Shown: positions 35,337 through 42,550 of the stretch, piece by piece
Layout: every line of letters begins with the position of its first letter
How positions within the stretch are numbered: the stretch's first letter is position 1
Source of the DNA: Rugosimonospora acidiphila
GTDB taxonomy: Bacteria; Actinomycetota; Actinomycetes; Mycobacteriales; Micromonosporaceae
Direction of reading: 5' to 3'
NCBI RefSeq assembly: GCF_039543385.1
Contig: NZ_BAABJQ010000026.1
Location: 67,661-131,660, forward strand
DNA length: 64,000 nucleotides
Translations under genes and position numbers: made by a program
The notes under the pieces: generated by a model
Database searches by the model: none
The model's input: the letters and a program-made list of their open reading frames with translations, nothing else
What the model was told of the DNA's origin: nothing

Positions 35337-36983
35337 GTGAGCGAGCGATGGTACGACGAGGCCGTGGTGTACTGCCTGGAGGTGGAGTCCTTCGCCGACT
35401 CGGACGGCGACGGGATCGGCGACTTCCGGGGGCTGATCGGCCGGCTGGACTACCTGTCCCGGCTGGGGGTCACCTGCCTGTGGCTCAACCCCGTCCATCC
35501 GTCGCCCCGGCGCGACGGCGGCTACGACATCACCGACTACTACACCGTGGATCCGCGGCTGGGCAGCCTCGGGGACTTCGCCGAGCTGCTGCACCAGGCC
35601 GGCAACCGGGGCATCAAGGTGATCATCGATCTGGTGGTCAACCACACGTCCGATGAGCATCCGTGGTTCCGCTCCGCCTGCTCGTCGGCCGACTCGCCGT
35701 ACCGCGACTGGTACGTGTGGTGCCACGGCGAGCCGGCCGACCGGTACCAGGGCATGGTGTTCCCCGGCGAGCAGCGCGAGACGTGGACCTACCACCGCGG
35801 CGCGCACGCCTGGTACTACCACCGGTTCTACGACTTCCAGCCGGACCTCAACGTCGCCAACCCGGCGGTCCGGGCCGAGATCAAAAGGATCATGGGTTTC
35901 TGGCTCCAGCTCGGCGTCGCCGGATTCCGCATCGACGCGGCGCCGTTCATCATCGAGCTGACCGAACCGAACGCGACCGAGCCGAGGATGGACTTCGAAC
36001 TGCTCACCGAGCTGCGGGCGCACGCGTCCTGGCGCAGCGGCGAGGCGCTGTTGCTGGCCGAGGCGAACGTGGCGCCTGACCAACTGCGCCACTACGTGTC
36101 CGACGCGGGCGGCTCGGCCAACCGCATCCACATGCTGTTCGACTTCCTGCTCGACGACCGGCTCCTGCTCGCGTTGGCGCGCCGCGACGCCGAACCGATC
36201 GTCGAGGCGCTGCGCGCCACGCCGGAGCTGCCGGCCGGTGCCCAGTGGGCGACGTTCCTGCGCAACCACGACGAGATCGACCTGTCCCGGTTGACGGCCG
36301 ACCAGCGGGCCGAGGTGTTCGCCGCGTTCGGTCCGGACGAGGACATGCGGCTGTACGGACGCGGGATCCGCCGCCGGCTCGCGCCGATGCTCGGTGGCGA
36401 CCGGCGCCGGTTGGAGCTGGCCTACTCGTTGCAGTTCAGCCTGCGCGGCACGCCGGTCCTGCGCTACGGCGAGGAAATCGGCATGGGCGACGACCTGACC
36501 CTGCCCGGCCGCGAGGCGATCCGGACCCCGATGCAGTGGTCCGAGCAGAGGCACGGTGGCTTCACCACGGCCACCGAGCCGGTCCGGCCGGTGATCGCGA
36601 AGGGCCGGTACGGGTACCGGGAGTGCAACGTGACCGCGCAGCGGCACGATCCAGGCTCGCTGCTGGGCTGGTTCGAACGGATGATCCGCACGCTGCGGGA
36701 GAGCCCCGAGGTGGGCGCGGGGGAGTGCACGCCGGTGGACCAGCAGCTTCCCCCGGCGATCCTGGCGCACCGCGCGGACGGCCCGGCGGGCACCATGCTG
36801 TTCCTGCACAACCTGGGCACCGAACGGGTGCTGCTGGACCTGAGCGGGCTCGCCGACCAGGCCGACCACCCGAACCAGGTCTTCGGCAACCAGGCGTACG
36901 CCGACGTCGACGGGCTGGACAAGCTGGAGCTGGACGGCTACGGGTACCGGTGGATCCGGCTGCGCCGCAACTCAGGAGGCTGA
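35337..36983 (+). CDS. Trehalose-synthase-like GH13 enzyme (maltose alpha-glucosyltransferase family)
   Basis: 548 residues. The start reads WYDEAVVYCLEVESFADSDG, followed by GGYDITDYYTVDPRLGSLGD and VIIDLVVNHTSDEHPWF (GH13 region I). The nucleophile Asp is in GFRIDAAPFI (region II), the acid/base Glu in LLLAEANV (region III) and the transition-state Asp in FLRNHDEIDL (region IV). IRRRLAPMLGG and EEIGMGDDLTLPGREA match trehalose synthases that isomerise maltose and trehalose; there is no fused maltokinase. Cytoplasmic. The GTG at 35337 lies directly before SERWYDEA. An alpha-glucosidase of the same GH13 branch cannot be excluded. It stands upstream of dps, a plausible osmotic or starvation context. 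Confidence 0.88.
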   Translation: MSERWYDEAVVYCLEVESFADSDGDGIGDFRGLIGRLDYLSRLGVTCLWLNPVHPSPRRDGGYDITDYYTVDPRLGSLGDFAELLHQAGNRGIKVIIDLVVNHTSDEHPWFRSACSSADSPYRDWYVWCHGEPADRYQGMVFPGEQRETWTYHRGAHAWYYHRFYDFQPDLNVANPAVRAEIKRIMGFWLQLGVAGFRIDAAPFIIELTEPNATEPRMDFELLTELRAHASWRSGEALLLAEANVAPDQLRHYVSDAGGSANRIHMLFDFLLDDRLLLALARRDAEPIVEALRATPELPAGAQWATFLRNHDEIDLSRLTADQRAEVFAAFGPDEDMRLYGRGIRRRLAPMLGGDRRRLELAYSLQFSLRGTPVLRYGEEIGMGDDLTLPGREAIRTPMQWSEQRHGGFTTATEPVRPVIAKGRYGYRECNVTAQRHDPGSLLGWFERMIRTLRESPEVGAGECTPVDQQLPPAILAHRADGPAGTMLFLHNLGTERVLLDLSGLADQADHPNQVFGNQAYADVDGLDKLELDGYGYRWIRLRRNSGG

Positions 36984-37074
36984 GCCGCGCCGACGGCGGG
37001 GCGATCCGCGTCACGGCATAGCGACCGCGAGGGTGGGTACGCAACCTGGGACGGGGCGAGCGAAGGGGGAGACC

Positions 37075-37593
37075 ATGGCACGGAGTTCAACGCCGGCGTC
37101 CGAGCGGAACGTCATTCGGCCCACCAAGGCCAACGGGCTGGTGAACGTCGACGTGTCGGCGGTCGGCAACGACCTGCAGGACACCCTGGTCGAGCTGACG
37201 GACCTGCACCTGCGGGCCAAGCAGGCGCACTGGAACGTGGTGGGACGGCATTTCCGGCAGGTGCACCTTCACCTGGACGAGCTGACCGACGAGATGCGGG
37301 GCGCGGCCGACCTGGTGGCGGAGCGGGCGGTCAGCATCGGGTACCCGGTGGACGGCCGGCCGTCGACGGTGGCCAAGTCGACGCCGCTGCCGGAGTTCCC
37401 GGCCGGCCAGGTGGTCGACGACGAGGTGGTAGCGCTGATCACCGAGGCGCTGGCCGACGTGTGCGGCTCGGTGCGCAAGCGGGTCGAGCACACCGACGAG
37501 CTGGACCCGGCGACCCAGGACCTGCTGATCGAGGTGCTCCAGACGCTGGAGAAGCAGCACTGGATGTTCGCCGCGCAGAAGGCCGGGACCTGA
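37075..37593 (+). CDS. dps: Dps family ferritin-like DNA-protection protein
   Basis: 172 residues with the Dps ferroxidase pattern: LHLRAKQAHWNVVGRHFRQV supplies the His of one subunit, and HLHLDELTDEMRGAADLVAERA the acidic ligands of the neighbouring one. The C-terminal helix is LQTLEKQHWMFAAQKAGT. Dps dodecamers oxidise and store iron with peroxide and protect DNA in stationary phase. The polar N-terminus of about 25 residues could help bind DNA. The ATG at 37075 has AGGGGGAG seven bases upstream; an upstream in-frame codon at 37033 is less likely. A hairpin follows 40 bases after the stop. Confidence 0.93.
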   Translation: MARSSTPASERNVIRPTKANGLVNVDVSAVGNDLQDTLVELTDLHLRAKQAHWNVVGRHFRQVHLHLDELTDEMRGAADLVAERAVSIGYPVDGRPSTVAKSTPLPEFPAGQVVDDEVVALITEALADVCGSVRKRVEHTDELDPATQDLLIEVLQTLEKQHWMFAAQKAGT

Positions 37594-37632
37594 TCGGCGG
37601 ACCCGCGGATCCGGCAACGACCCGGAGCGCCG

Positions 37633-37673
37633 GCGTGGGGGCGGTCGAGCACACCGCTCGATTGGCCCCACGC
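37633..37673 (+). terminator. Imperfect hairpin after dps
   Basis: GCGTGGGG (37633-37640) pairs with CCCCACGC (37666-37673), and an inner TCGAG/CTCGA stem closes the loop. It lies between dps and a convergent small gene. Confidence 0.5.
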
Positions 37674-37707
37674 GTGCGCGTCACGGCCGGTGACGGCCTC
37701 GCCGCCG

Positions 37708-37902
37708 CTACATGTTGCGCTTGGCCTCCTGCTTGGCCATCATCGGATCGTTGCCCTTGCCGATCCGCTTGAGGGCCTCGCGGAGCTCGCTCTCGTCCAT
37801 CTTCGAGCTGCCCTCGATCCCCATGTCGTGCGCCTGCTGCCGCATTTCGTGAATATCCATCATTCCGCCCTGGCCGTGTCCGGCCGCGTCCTGCTTGCCC
37901 AC
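37708..37902 (-). CDS. Small SAP-like (helix-extension-helix) protein, 64 aa
   Basis: Starts at a GTG (37902) with an excellent GAGGGGG seven bases upstream. Its body, DIHEMRQQAHDMGIEGSSKM followed by DESELREALKRIG, has the two-helix layout of a SAP/Rho-N-like motif and resembles the C-terminal tail of the Ku protein in this window (SKSELVALARELDVPGRSG, MNREQLERAV). The ends are Lys-, Met- and Gln-rich and look disordered. Such mini-domains bind nucleic acid. A reading starting at 37953 is possible but lacks a ribosome-binding site. Convergent with dps. Confidence 0.7.
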   Translation of the reverse strand: MGKQDAAGHGQGGMMDIHEMRQQAHDMGIEGSSKMDESELREALKRIGKGNDPMMAKQEAKRNM

Positions 37903-38019
37903 TTCATGCCCCCTCGTGGTGGCTGGAGGACCGTATCGTCCTACCGCTCTCACCGGGTTTTCCCCGATCCCGTGGGGGCAAACGGGGCCGCGCGTCCACC
38001 GGCCGGCGGCGCACCGGGC

Positions 38020-38322
38020 CTAAAAGTCGACCAGTTCGAGGGTCACGGCCGCGGTGTCACCGACGTCCAGGCCCTCCTTGTCGCGCACGGCCCGCTTGAC
38101 GGGCAGCACGTACGTGTTGTCCGCGCTGCTCGGAAAGATGGACGTCCGCCACGTGCTGCCGCCGATGGTGACCCGGACCCGCACCGAGCCGAAGCCCCGG
38201 CGCGGACCGCTGTCGAGATCCCGGATATCCTCCGCGACCTCGGCCGGCAGGTTGACGAAGACCCAGGTCTCGGTGCGCCTGGCGTCCCAGATCCACAGCT
38301 CGGCATCGAATGACACGATCAC
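38020..38322 (-). CDS. DUF1905 domain protein
   Basis: 100 residues starting VIVSFDAELWIWDARRTETW. The pattern (FDAELW, TWVFVNLPAEVAEDIRDL, then VRVRVTIGGSTWRTSIFP and YVLPVKRAVRDKEGLDVGD with a final LEL strand) matches the small DUF1905 beta-barrel-like domain found alone or fused to YdeI-type sequences. Function unknown. The GTG at 38322 is chosen; a second GTG two codons later is possible and neither has a strong ribosome-binding site. The secreted-protein gene lies 49 bases upstream on the same strand. Confidence 0.8.
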   Translation of the reverse strand: MIVSFDAELWIWDARRTETWVFVNLPAEVAEDIRDLDSGPRRGFGSVRVRVTIGGSTWRTSIFPSSADNTYVLPVKRAVRDKEGLDVGDTAAVTLELVDF

Positions 38323-38371
38323 CGGCCCAGCATCACACGCCGGGGCGCGCCGGCAACGCAGGGGGCGGCGG

Positions 38372-39076
38372 TCAGTCGTTGTCGTTGTAGAGCGTGGCGG
38401 GTCGCTGGACGCAGCCGATCGGCAGGAAGCCCCAGCCGAGGACCGGGTCGCGGACCACGACCGCGGCGCCGTCGTTGGTGGTGAACCGGTACCTGACGGT
38501 GGACCCCACGGTCCCCGCCGGGGTGGCCCAGTGGCCGCCGTTGGAGCCGAAGTCGGTGCCGTAGAAGTAGTTGTAGTACAGCTCGCACGCCGGGTTGGCG
38601 GGCACGGCGGTGCCGTCCCCGGCCTGATGCGCCGCGGCGTTGTAGTCGCGGCCGAAGGTGCGACGGTGGGACAGCGTGGACTCGGTGGTCGACGAGCAGC
38701 TGTCCGCGGTGTCGCCCAGCGCGGCACCCATCGAGCCCGGCATCACCCAACCGCACATGTTCACCGCCCCCTGGGCCCGGCCGTAGTGCCAGTTGGCCGA
38801 GCTGGTCACCTCGTCGTCGAACCTGTCGCCCGGCATGAGCCTGCCGAGGTAGTACCCGCTGGGCTTGTTGACGATCCAGCTGCCACCGCCCGCGATCGGC
38901 GCGCCGTCGCTGGGCGAGTTCGCGGTCTGGATGGCGTGCACGTGACCGGCCTGTGCCGGCGTGACCGCGCCGAGCACCGCCGCGGCACAGCCGGCGAGCA
39001 CCACCGCGGCTCGGCGAAGGACGCGACCGCGCTCGCGGGCGGGATGCGGACGGTTACGGACCTGCCGGAGTCTCAT
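38372..39076 (-). CDS. Secreted Cys-containing hypothetical protein, 234 aa
   Basis: A clear signal peptide: basic start MRLRQVRNRPHPARERGRVL, hydrophobic AAVVLAGCAAAVLGAV, cleavage after TPAQAG (about residue 44). The mature protein has five Cys, several Gly/Asn/Trp-rich strands (GGGSWIVNKPSGYYLG, ANWHYGRAQGAVNMCGW) and ends WGFLPIGCVQRP. It looks like a small extracellular beta-rich, disulfide-stabilised protein. I do not recognise the family. ATG with GGAGG nine bases upstream. It is divergent from the borosin-like gene pair. Confidence 0.8.
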   Translation of the reverse strand: MRLRQVRNRPHPARERGRVLRRAAVVLAGCAAAVLGAVTPAQAGHVHAIQTANSPSDGAPIAGGGSWIVNKPSGYYLGRLMPGDRFDDEVTSSANWHYGRAQGAVNMCGWVMPGSMGAALGDTADSCSSTTESTLSHRRTFGRDYNAAAHQAGDGTAVPANPACELYYNYFYGTDFGSNGGHWATPAGTVGSTVRYRFTTNDGAAVVVRDPVLGWGFLPIGCVQRPATLYNDND

Positions 39077-39391
39077 CGCGCCTGACCTCCAAGATTGTGG
39101 TTACCGACCGCCACAGCGGGGCCGTGGCACCACCGATTCCACGGCCGGATCGTGAATCACTGCCGACGAGTTGATCTCGGATGACCGATTCCCCGATGAA
39201 TTCTCGCATCCATTCCCGTCGCTGCGGGCGCGGCGCCACGCGGGGCCCCCTCAGCACCGGGCGATCAATCCGCGCGACGGCGGCGTGGGCGGCCGTCCGC
39301 GCCAGAGATCGACATTTGGAAATGGTGATCAGCGTCTCTTGGTTGCTAGGCTGCGGTTGGCCGAGTCCACACCGGACAGAGGGGGCCGGGA
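39077..39391. promoter_or_regulatory. Divergent control region between the secreted protein and the borosin-like pair
   Basis: 315 bases with AT-richer patches at 39165-39215 and 39305-39350. It carries the GGAGG of the minus-strand gene and a GAGGGGG before the ATG at 39392. No convincing protein-coding frame or hairpin seen. Confidence 0.4.
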
Positions 39392-39958
39392 ATGTCCGCT
39401 CATGTCATGCGCGAACTGCTGCTTCGGGTTCAGGTCGACGCCAATTTCGCCGAGCGGGTGCGGGTCGACCCCGACGCGGCCACCGCGGAGTATGACCTCA
39501 CCGACCGGGAGCGGGAGACGCTGCGCGGGTCGGATTGGTCGCTGCACGCCTTCCTCGTGCCCAGGCACCGGCTACCGGCCGACCGGGTGGAGCTGGAGGC
39601 GGAGCCCAACATGGTCTTCCTGCAGGGGCAGCCGCCACCGGACAACCAACTGCCGCCGTTGACGGTGCCCGACGTGACCCTGCCCGAGCCGATGTCCAAC
39701 CTTCACCACCCGTTGGTGGCGCCACCGGACGAGGTGTCGCCGCCGCCGACCCAGACGCCGCCCACGGAGAATCCCCCGACGGATCCGCCGGTCGGGCCGT
39801 TCCCTCCCCCCGACGAGTGGGAGTCGGGCGGCAACCAATGGGGCCGGCGGCAGGTCGACGTGGCCGCGCAACAGGCGCTGATTGAGGAGATTCAATCGAC
39901 GACCGGCGAGCTGCGCCGCGCGAAGCTCACGGCGTTGCTGGAGGGGCTGAATCTGTGA
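39392..39958 (+). CDS. Candidate split-borosin precursor protein (188 aa)
   Basis: The N-terminal 50 residues (LLLRVQVDANFAERVRVDPD, then AEYDLTDRERETLRGSD) have the short helical LigA/Nif11-like layout found in borosin-binding domains of bacterial split-borosin precursors, with the recurring pattern of a conserved F, then DP, then L-T-D-x-E. Residues about 85-140 form a Pro-rich tract, and the last 40 (VDVAAQQALIEEIQST onwards) form an amphipathic helix ending LLEGLNL. No signal peptide. The next gene, whose start overlaps this stop, encodes an OphMA-like alpha-N-methyltransferase, so this would be its substrate. The modified core is not evident: the Pro-rich stretch offers few backbone NH groups. 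It could instead be a partner protein of the methylase. Confidence 0.7.
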   Translation: MSAHVMRELLLRVQVDANFAERVRVDPDAATAEYDLTDRERETLRGSDWSLHAFLVPRHRLPADRVELEAEPNMVFLQGQPPPDNQLPPLTVPDVTLPEPMSNLHHPLVAPPDEVSPPPTQTPPTENPPTDPPVGPFPPPDEWESGGNQWGRRQVDVAAQQALIEEIQSTTGELRRAKLTALLEGLNL

Positions 39959-40785
39959 TGACCAACGGCGGGATCAATCGCGGCACCGACATCTACATCG
40001 TCGGCCTGGGTATCAAGACCATCCAGCACATCACCCGGGAGGCCGAGCAGGCCATGCGGTGCTGCACGAAGGTCTTCTTCGTAGATGACGGGTTCGGTGT
40101 CGAGGAGTTCATCAGTTCCCTTGGCGCCGAGGCGCGGCCGATGATGCACCTGTACCAGGAGGGCGGCGAGCGGCGGCGGACCTATGTCGCGATGGCCGCC
40201 AGCGTCCTGGACGCCGCCCTGGACGAGGGCCCGGTCTGCTTCGCCAGCTACGGCCACCCGCAGGTCTACGTGCACCCCACCCGCCTGATCCAGGAGGGCG
40301 CGGCGCTGCTCGGGTTGACGGTGCGCGTGCTGCCCGGCATCTCCGCCCTGGATACGATCATCACCGATGTCGGCCTGGACCCCGGGCCGCAGGGGCTGCA
40401 GATGTACGAGGCGACCGACGTGCTGGCCCGGGCCAGGCCGCTACAGCCAGACGTGCCGTGCCTGCTGTGGCAGGTCTCGGCGGTGGAGACCGGCCTGTAC
40501 TCGCGGCAGCGGGGCAACGCCGCCCGCTTCGCCCGCCTGCAGCGGCACCTGCTGACGATCTACCCGCCCGAGCACCAGGTGACCATGGTGTTGAGCGCCA
40601 ACTACCAGTTGCTCGACGCGTGGCAGGAGTCGTTCCCGCTCGGTGAGCTGGCCGAGCGGCTGGCCGAGGGGCTGCAGGCCGGCACGCTGTACATCCCGGC
40701 GGTGCGTCCCCGGCCGATCACCGACATCGGGCTGCTGCGCGAGGCCAACGATCCCGAACACCTGCGCCGGATCACCGCCGGCTGA
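39955..40785 (+). CDS. Borosin-type alpha-N-methyltransferase (tetrapyrrole-methylase fold)
   Basis: 276 residues. The SAM-binding N-terminus DIYIVGLGIKTIQHITREAE, ERRRTYVAMAASVL with the Arg/Tyr pair that is catalytic in OphMA-type enzymes, FASYGHPQVYVHP, VLPGISALDTIITDVGLDPG, QMYEATDVL and LWQVSAVE line up in order with the fungal borosin methyltransferase OphMA. There is no fused C-terminal clasp or core, so this is the split arrangement. Such enzymes methylate backbone amides of a precursor peptide. The start is GTG at 39955, eight bases after GGAGGGG and overlapping the upstream stop, or the ATG at 39958. A generic tetrapyrrole methylase is less likely because no cobalamin or sirohaem genes are near. 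Confidence 0.85.
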   Translation: MMTNGGINRGTDIYIVGLGIKTIQHITREAEQAMRCCTKVFFVDDGFGVEEFISSLGAEARPMMHLYQEGGERRRTYVAMAASVLDAALDEGPVCFASYGHPQVYVHPTRLIQEGAALLGLTVRVLPGISALDTIITDVGLDPGPQGLQMYEATDVLARARPLQPDVPCLLWQVSAVETGLYSRQRGNAARFARLQRHLLTIYPPEHQVTMVLSANYQLLDAWQESFPLGELAERLAEGLQAGTLYIPAVRPRPITDIGLLREANDPEHLRRITAG

Positions 40786-40798
40786 CCCCACCGCGGTC

Positions 40799-40826
40799 GC
40801 GTGGCGGCGCCCCGCCGTCGCCACGC
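40799..40826 (+). terminator. Hairpin after the borosin-like pair
   Basis: GCGTGGCG (40799-40806) pairs perfectly with CGCCACGC (40819-40826), 13 bases after the methyltransferase stop, with a 12-base loop. It would separate this pair from the small secreted protein downstream. Confidence 0.55.
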
Positions 40827-40924
40827 GGCGCCCCGCCGGGTGTGGGTCAGCCGAGGCGCCGGACGAACGCGCCGTTGCCCGAGAGATCGTTGTCTGCCGA
40901 TGGATTATCGGTTAACTCTCTTTC

Positions 40925-41176
40925 ATGAAAACACGTCTCGTGGCCGCCGTGGGGCTGGCCGCCGCCGGTGTCGTCACCGCTCTCAGCTTCTCCCCGTCCG
41001 CGCAGGCCACCCCGCCCACCTATCTGGAGTACGGCTCCTACAACTGGAATGACCAGTGCCTGAGCGTCGGCCACGCCGGACAGGTCAACCACACCTGGAG
41101 CGCCTACTACTGCGTGACCGTCACGCCATCCGGCCCGACCGGTCCGGGCCTGTACGACCTCTACGTCCAGCGCTGA
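40925..41176 (+). CDS. Small secreted protein, 83 aa, two Cys in the mature part
   Basis: A signal peptide is clear: MKTRLVAAVGLAAAGVVTAL, cleavage after SPSAQA (residue 28). The mature 55 residues include two Cys (NDQCLSVGH, SAYYCVTV) that probably form one disulfide and are rich in Tyr, Ser and Gly. I do not recognise a family. It follows the borosin-like pair by 139 bases but a hairpin lies between, so a functional link is doubtful. ATG at 40925; only a weak ribosome-binding site is visible. Confidence 0.7.
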   Translation: MKTRLVAAVGLAAAGVVTALSFSPSAQATPPTYLEYGSYNWNDQCLSVGHAGQVNHTWSAYYCVTVTPSGPTGPGLYDLYVQR

Positions 41177-41211
41177 CGGCCCACGGGCGGGGAATCGCCG
41201 GTACCGACCGG

Positions 41212-41622
41212 GTGCGCTCTGGCATCGTGGAGCCCGTGGCAGCCGACAGTGTCGATCCGCGGCAACGCCCGCCGGCCGAGGTGTTCGAGGATCACCTCCG
41301 GTTGGCCCAGGAGGGCAGGCTCGACGAGGACCTCGCGCGCAACGTGTCGCCGGATTGCGTGCTCCTGGAGCGGCGCGGGGTGTTCCACGGCCGCGAGGGA
41401 GCCCGCGAACTGGCCCGGTACCTGACCGAGGAGGTGCCCCACGCGCGGTACGGCTACACCCGCCGGCTCGTCGAGGGGCGCTTCTGCATGCTGGAGTGGA
41501 CGGCGGACAGCGACGGGGCACGGGTACGCGACGGGGTCGACTCGTACGTCATCGAGGACGGCTGGATCGTGGCGCAGACGATCCGGTACACGGTGGAGCC
41601 GAAGACCGGCGGCGAGTCCTGA
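41212..41622 (+). CDS. SnoaL/NTF2-like domain protein
   Basis: About 136 residues. PAEVFEDHLRLAQEGRLDED, RNVSPDCVLLERRGVFHGRE and GYTRRLVEGRFCMLEWTAD, ending in DGVDSYVIEDGWIVAQTIRY, follow the cone-shaped NTF2/SnoaL fold that uses a curved sheet to hold small ligands. Members are polyketide cyclases, isomerases or simple stress proteins; nothing fixes the substrate here. The start is uncertain. GTG codons at 41212, 41227 and 41236 are all in frame, and only the last has a nearby GGAG, with short spacing. Convergent with the MmyB-type regulator gene. Confidence 0.75.
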   Translation: MRSGIVEPVAADSVDPRQRPPAEVFEDHLRLAQEGRLDEDLARNVSPDCVLLERRGVFHGREGARELARYLTEEVPHARYGYTRRLVEGRFCMLEWTADSDGARVRDGVDSYVIEDGWIVAQTIRYTVEPKTGGES

Positions 41623-41649
41623 CCCCGCCCACCGGGCCTGGTGGGCGAG

Positions 41650-42477
41650 TCACCCGGTTCGTGCGCGCCCGGTCAGGATGTCTCGCGTCGCGTCGTCGGC
41701 GGGGTAGAGATATTCGATGATCATCCCGGCGAGCGTGATGTCGGAGGGCGCGCCGAAGGACGCGGTGACGCTCAGGAACCGCAGGGTGCCATGCTCCGAC
41801 TCGTATTCGAGGGGAAGCGCGATCCGGCGGCCGGGGTCGTCGACCACGACCGGACGGTCTTCCACCCCGGGGTAGCCCGCGAGTTCCTCGCGAAGGGCGG
41901 CCAGTTCGGCGCTGTTGGCGCCGATCGCCTGTCGCCGCAGCCGGTGCAGCAGGTGCTGGCTCCACTCGCCGAGGTTCCTGATCCGCGGGGCCATGCCCTC
42001 GGGGTGCAGAGTGAGCCGCATGATGTTGACCGGCTCGGTGAGCAGGGCGGGCGCGACCCCGGCCAGGAGTATCCGGCTGCCCTCGTTGGCGATCAGCCGG
42101 TTCCAACCGCTGTCCACCACCGCGGCCGGATAGGGGTCGTGCGCCGCGAGCAGCCCGCGCAACGTTTCGTTCACCACCCGCAGCTGCGGGTCGTCGTCGG
42201 GACGGGCGAGGTATGCCGGGGCGAATCCGGCGGCGAGGAGCAGTTCGTTACGGTCCCGCAGGGGCAGGTCGAGCTGCTCGGCCAAGCCGAGCACCATTTC
42301 GCGGCTTGGCCGCGACCGTCCGGTTTCGAGAAAACTCATATGCCGAGGGGAGACGTTGCCCGCCAGCGCCAGCGCCTCCTGGCTGAGCCGCCGCGCCAGT
42401 CGCCACTGGCGCAACAACGGCCCGAAGCCGTATCCGTTCTGCCGGGCGGCGCCCACGGCGCTCAGCATACCCGTCAC
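41650..42477 (-). CDS. XRE-family regulator with MmyB-like ligand-binding domain
   Basis: 275 residues. The helix-turn-helix occupies about 18-75 (LLRQWRLARRLSQEALALAG, VSPRHMSFLETGRSRPSREM). Residues about 105-260 carry the MmyB pattern: YPAAVVDSGWNRLIANEGS, then MRLTLHPEGMAPRIRN and FGAPSDITLAGMIIEYLYPAD, a PAS-like fold thought to bind fatty acids or related ligands. Such regulators usually control an adjacent redox or hydrolase gene. Here an alpha/beta hydrolase gene ends 73 bases upstream on the same strand. GTG at 42477 with GAGGC seven bases upstream; an ATG three codons later is also possible. Confidence 0.9.
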   Translation of the reverse strand: MTGMLSAVGAARQNGYGFGPLLRQWRLARRLSQEALALAGNVSPRHMSFLETGRSRPSREMVLGLAEQLDLPLRDRNELLLAAGFAPAYLARPDDDPQLRVVNETLRGLLAAHDPYPAAVVDSGWNRLIANEGSRILLAGVAPALLTEPVNIMRLTLHPEGMAPRIRNLGEWSQHLLHRLRRQAIGANSAELAALREELAGYPGVEDRPVVVDDPGRRIALPLEYESEHGTLRFLSVTASFGAPSDITLAGMIIEYLYPADDATRDILTGRARTG

Positions 42478-42550
42478 GATCTTGCCTCTGTTCCGCCCGT
42501 TGTGCCGCCGCCCGCCCCAGCGGTCGGCGCCGCCAGGAGGAGGCGCCGCA

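Noticed and set aside
39955..40785. Ordinary cobalamin or sirohaem methyltransferase
   Set aside because: Motif order is that of OphMA-type enzymes, the partner gene overlaps, and no tetrapyrrole pathway genes are near.
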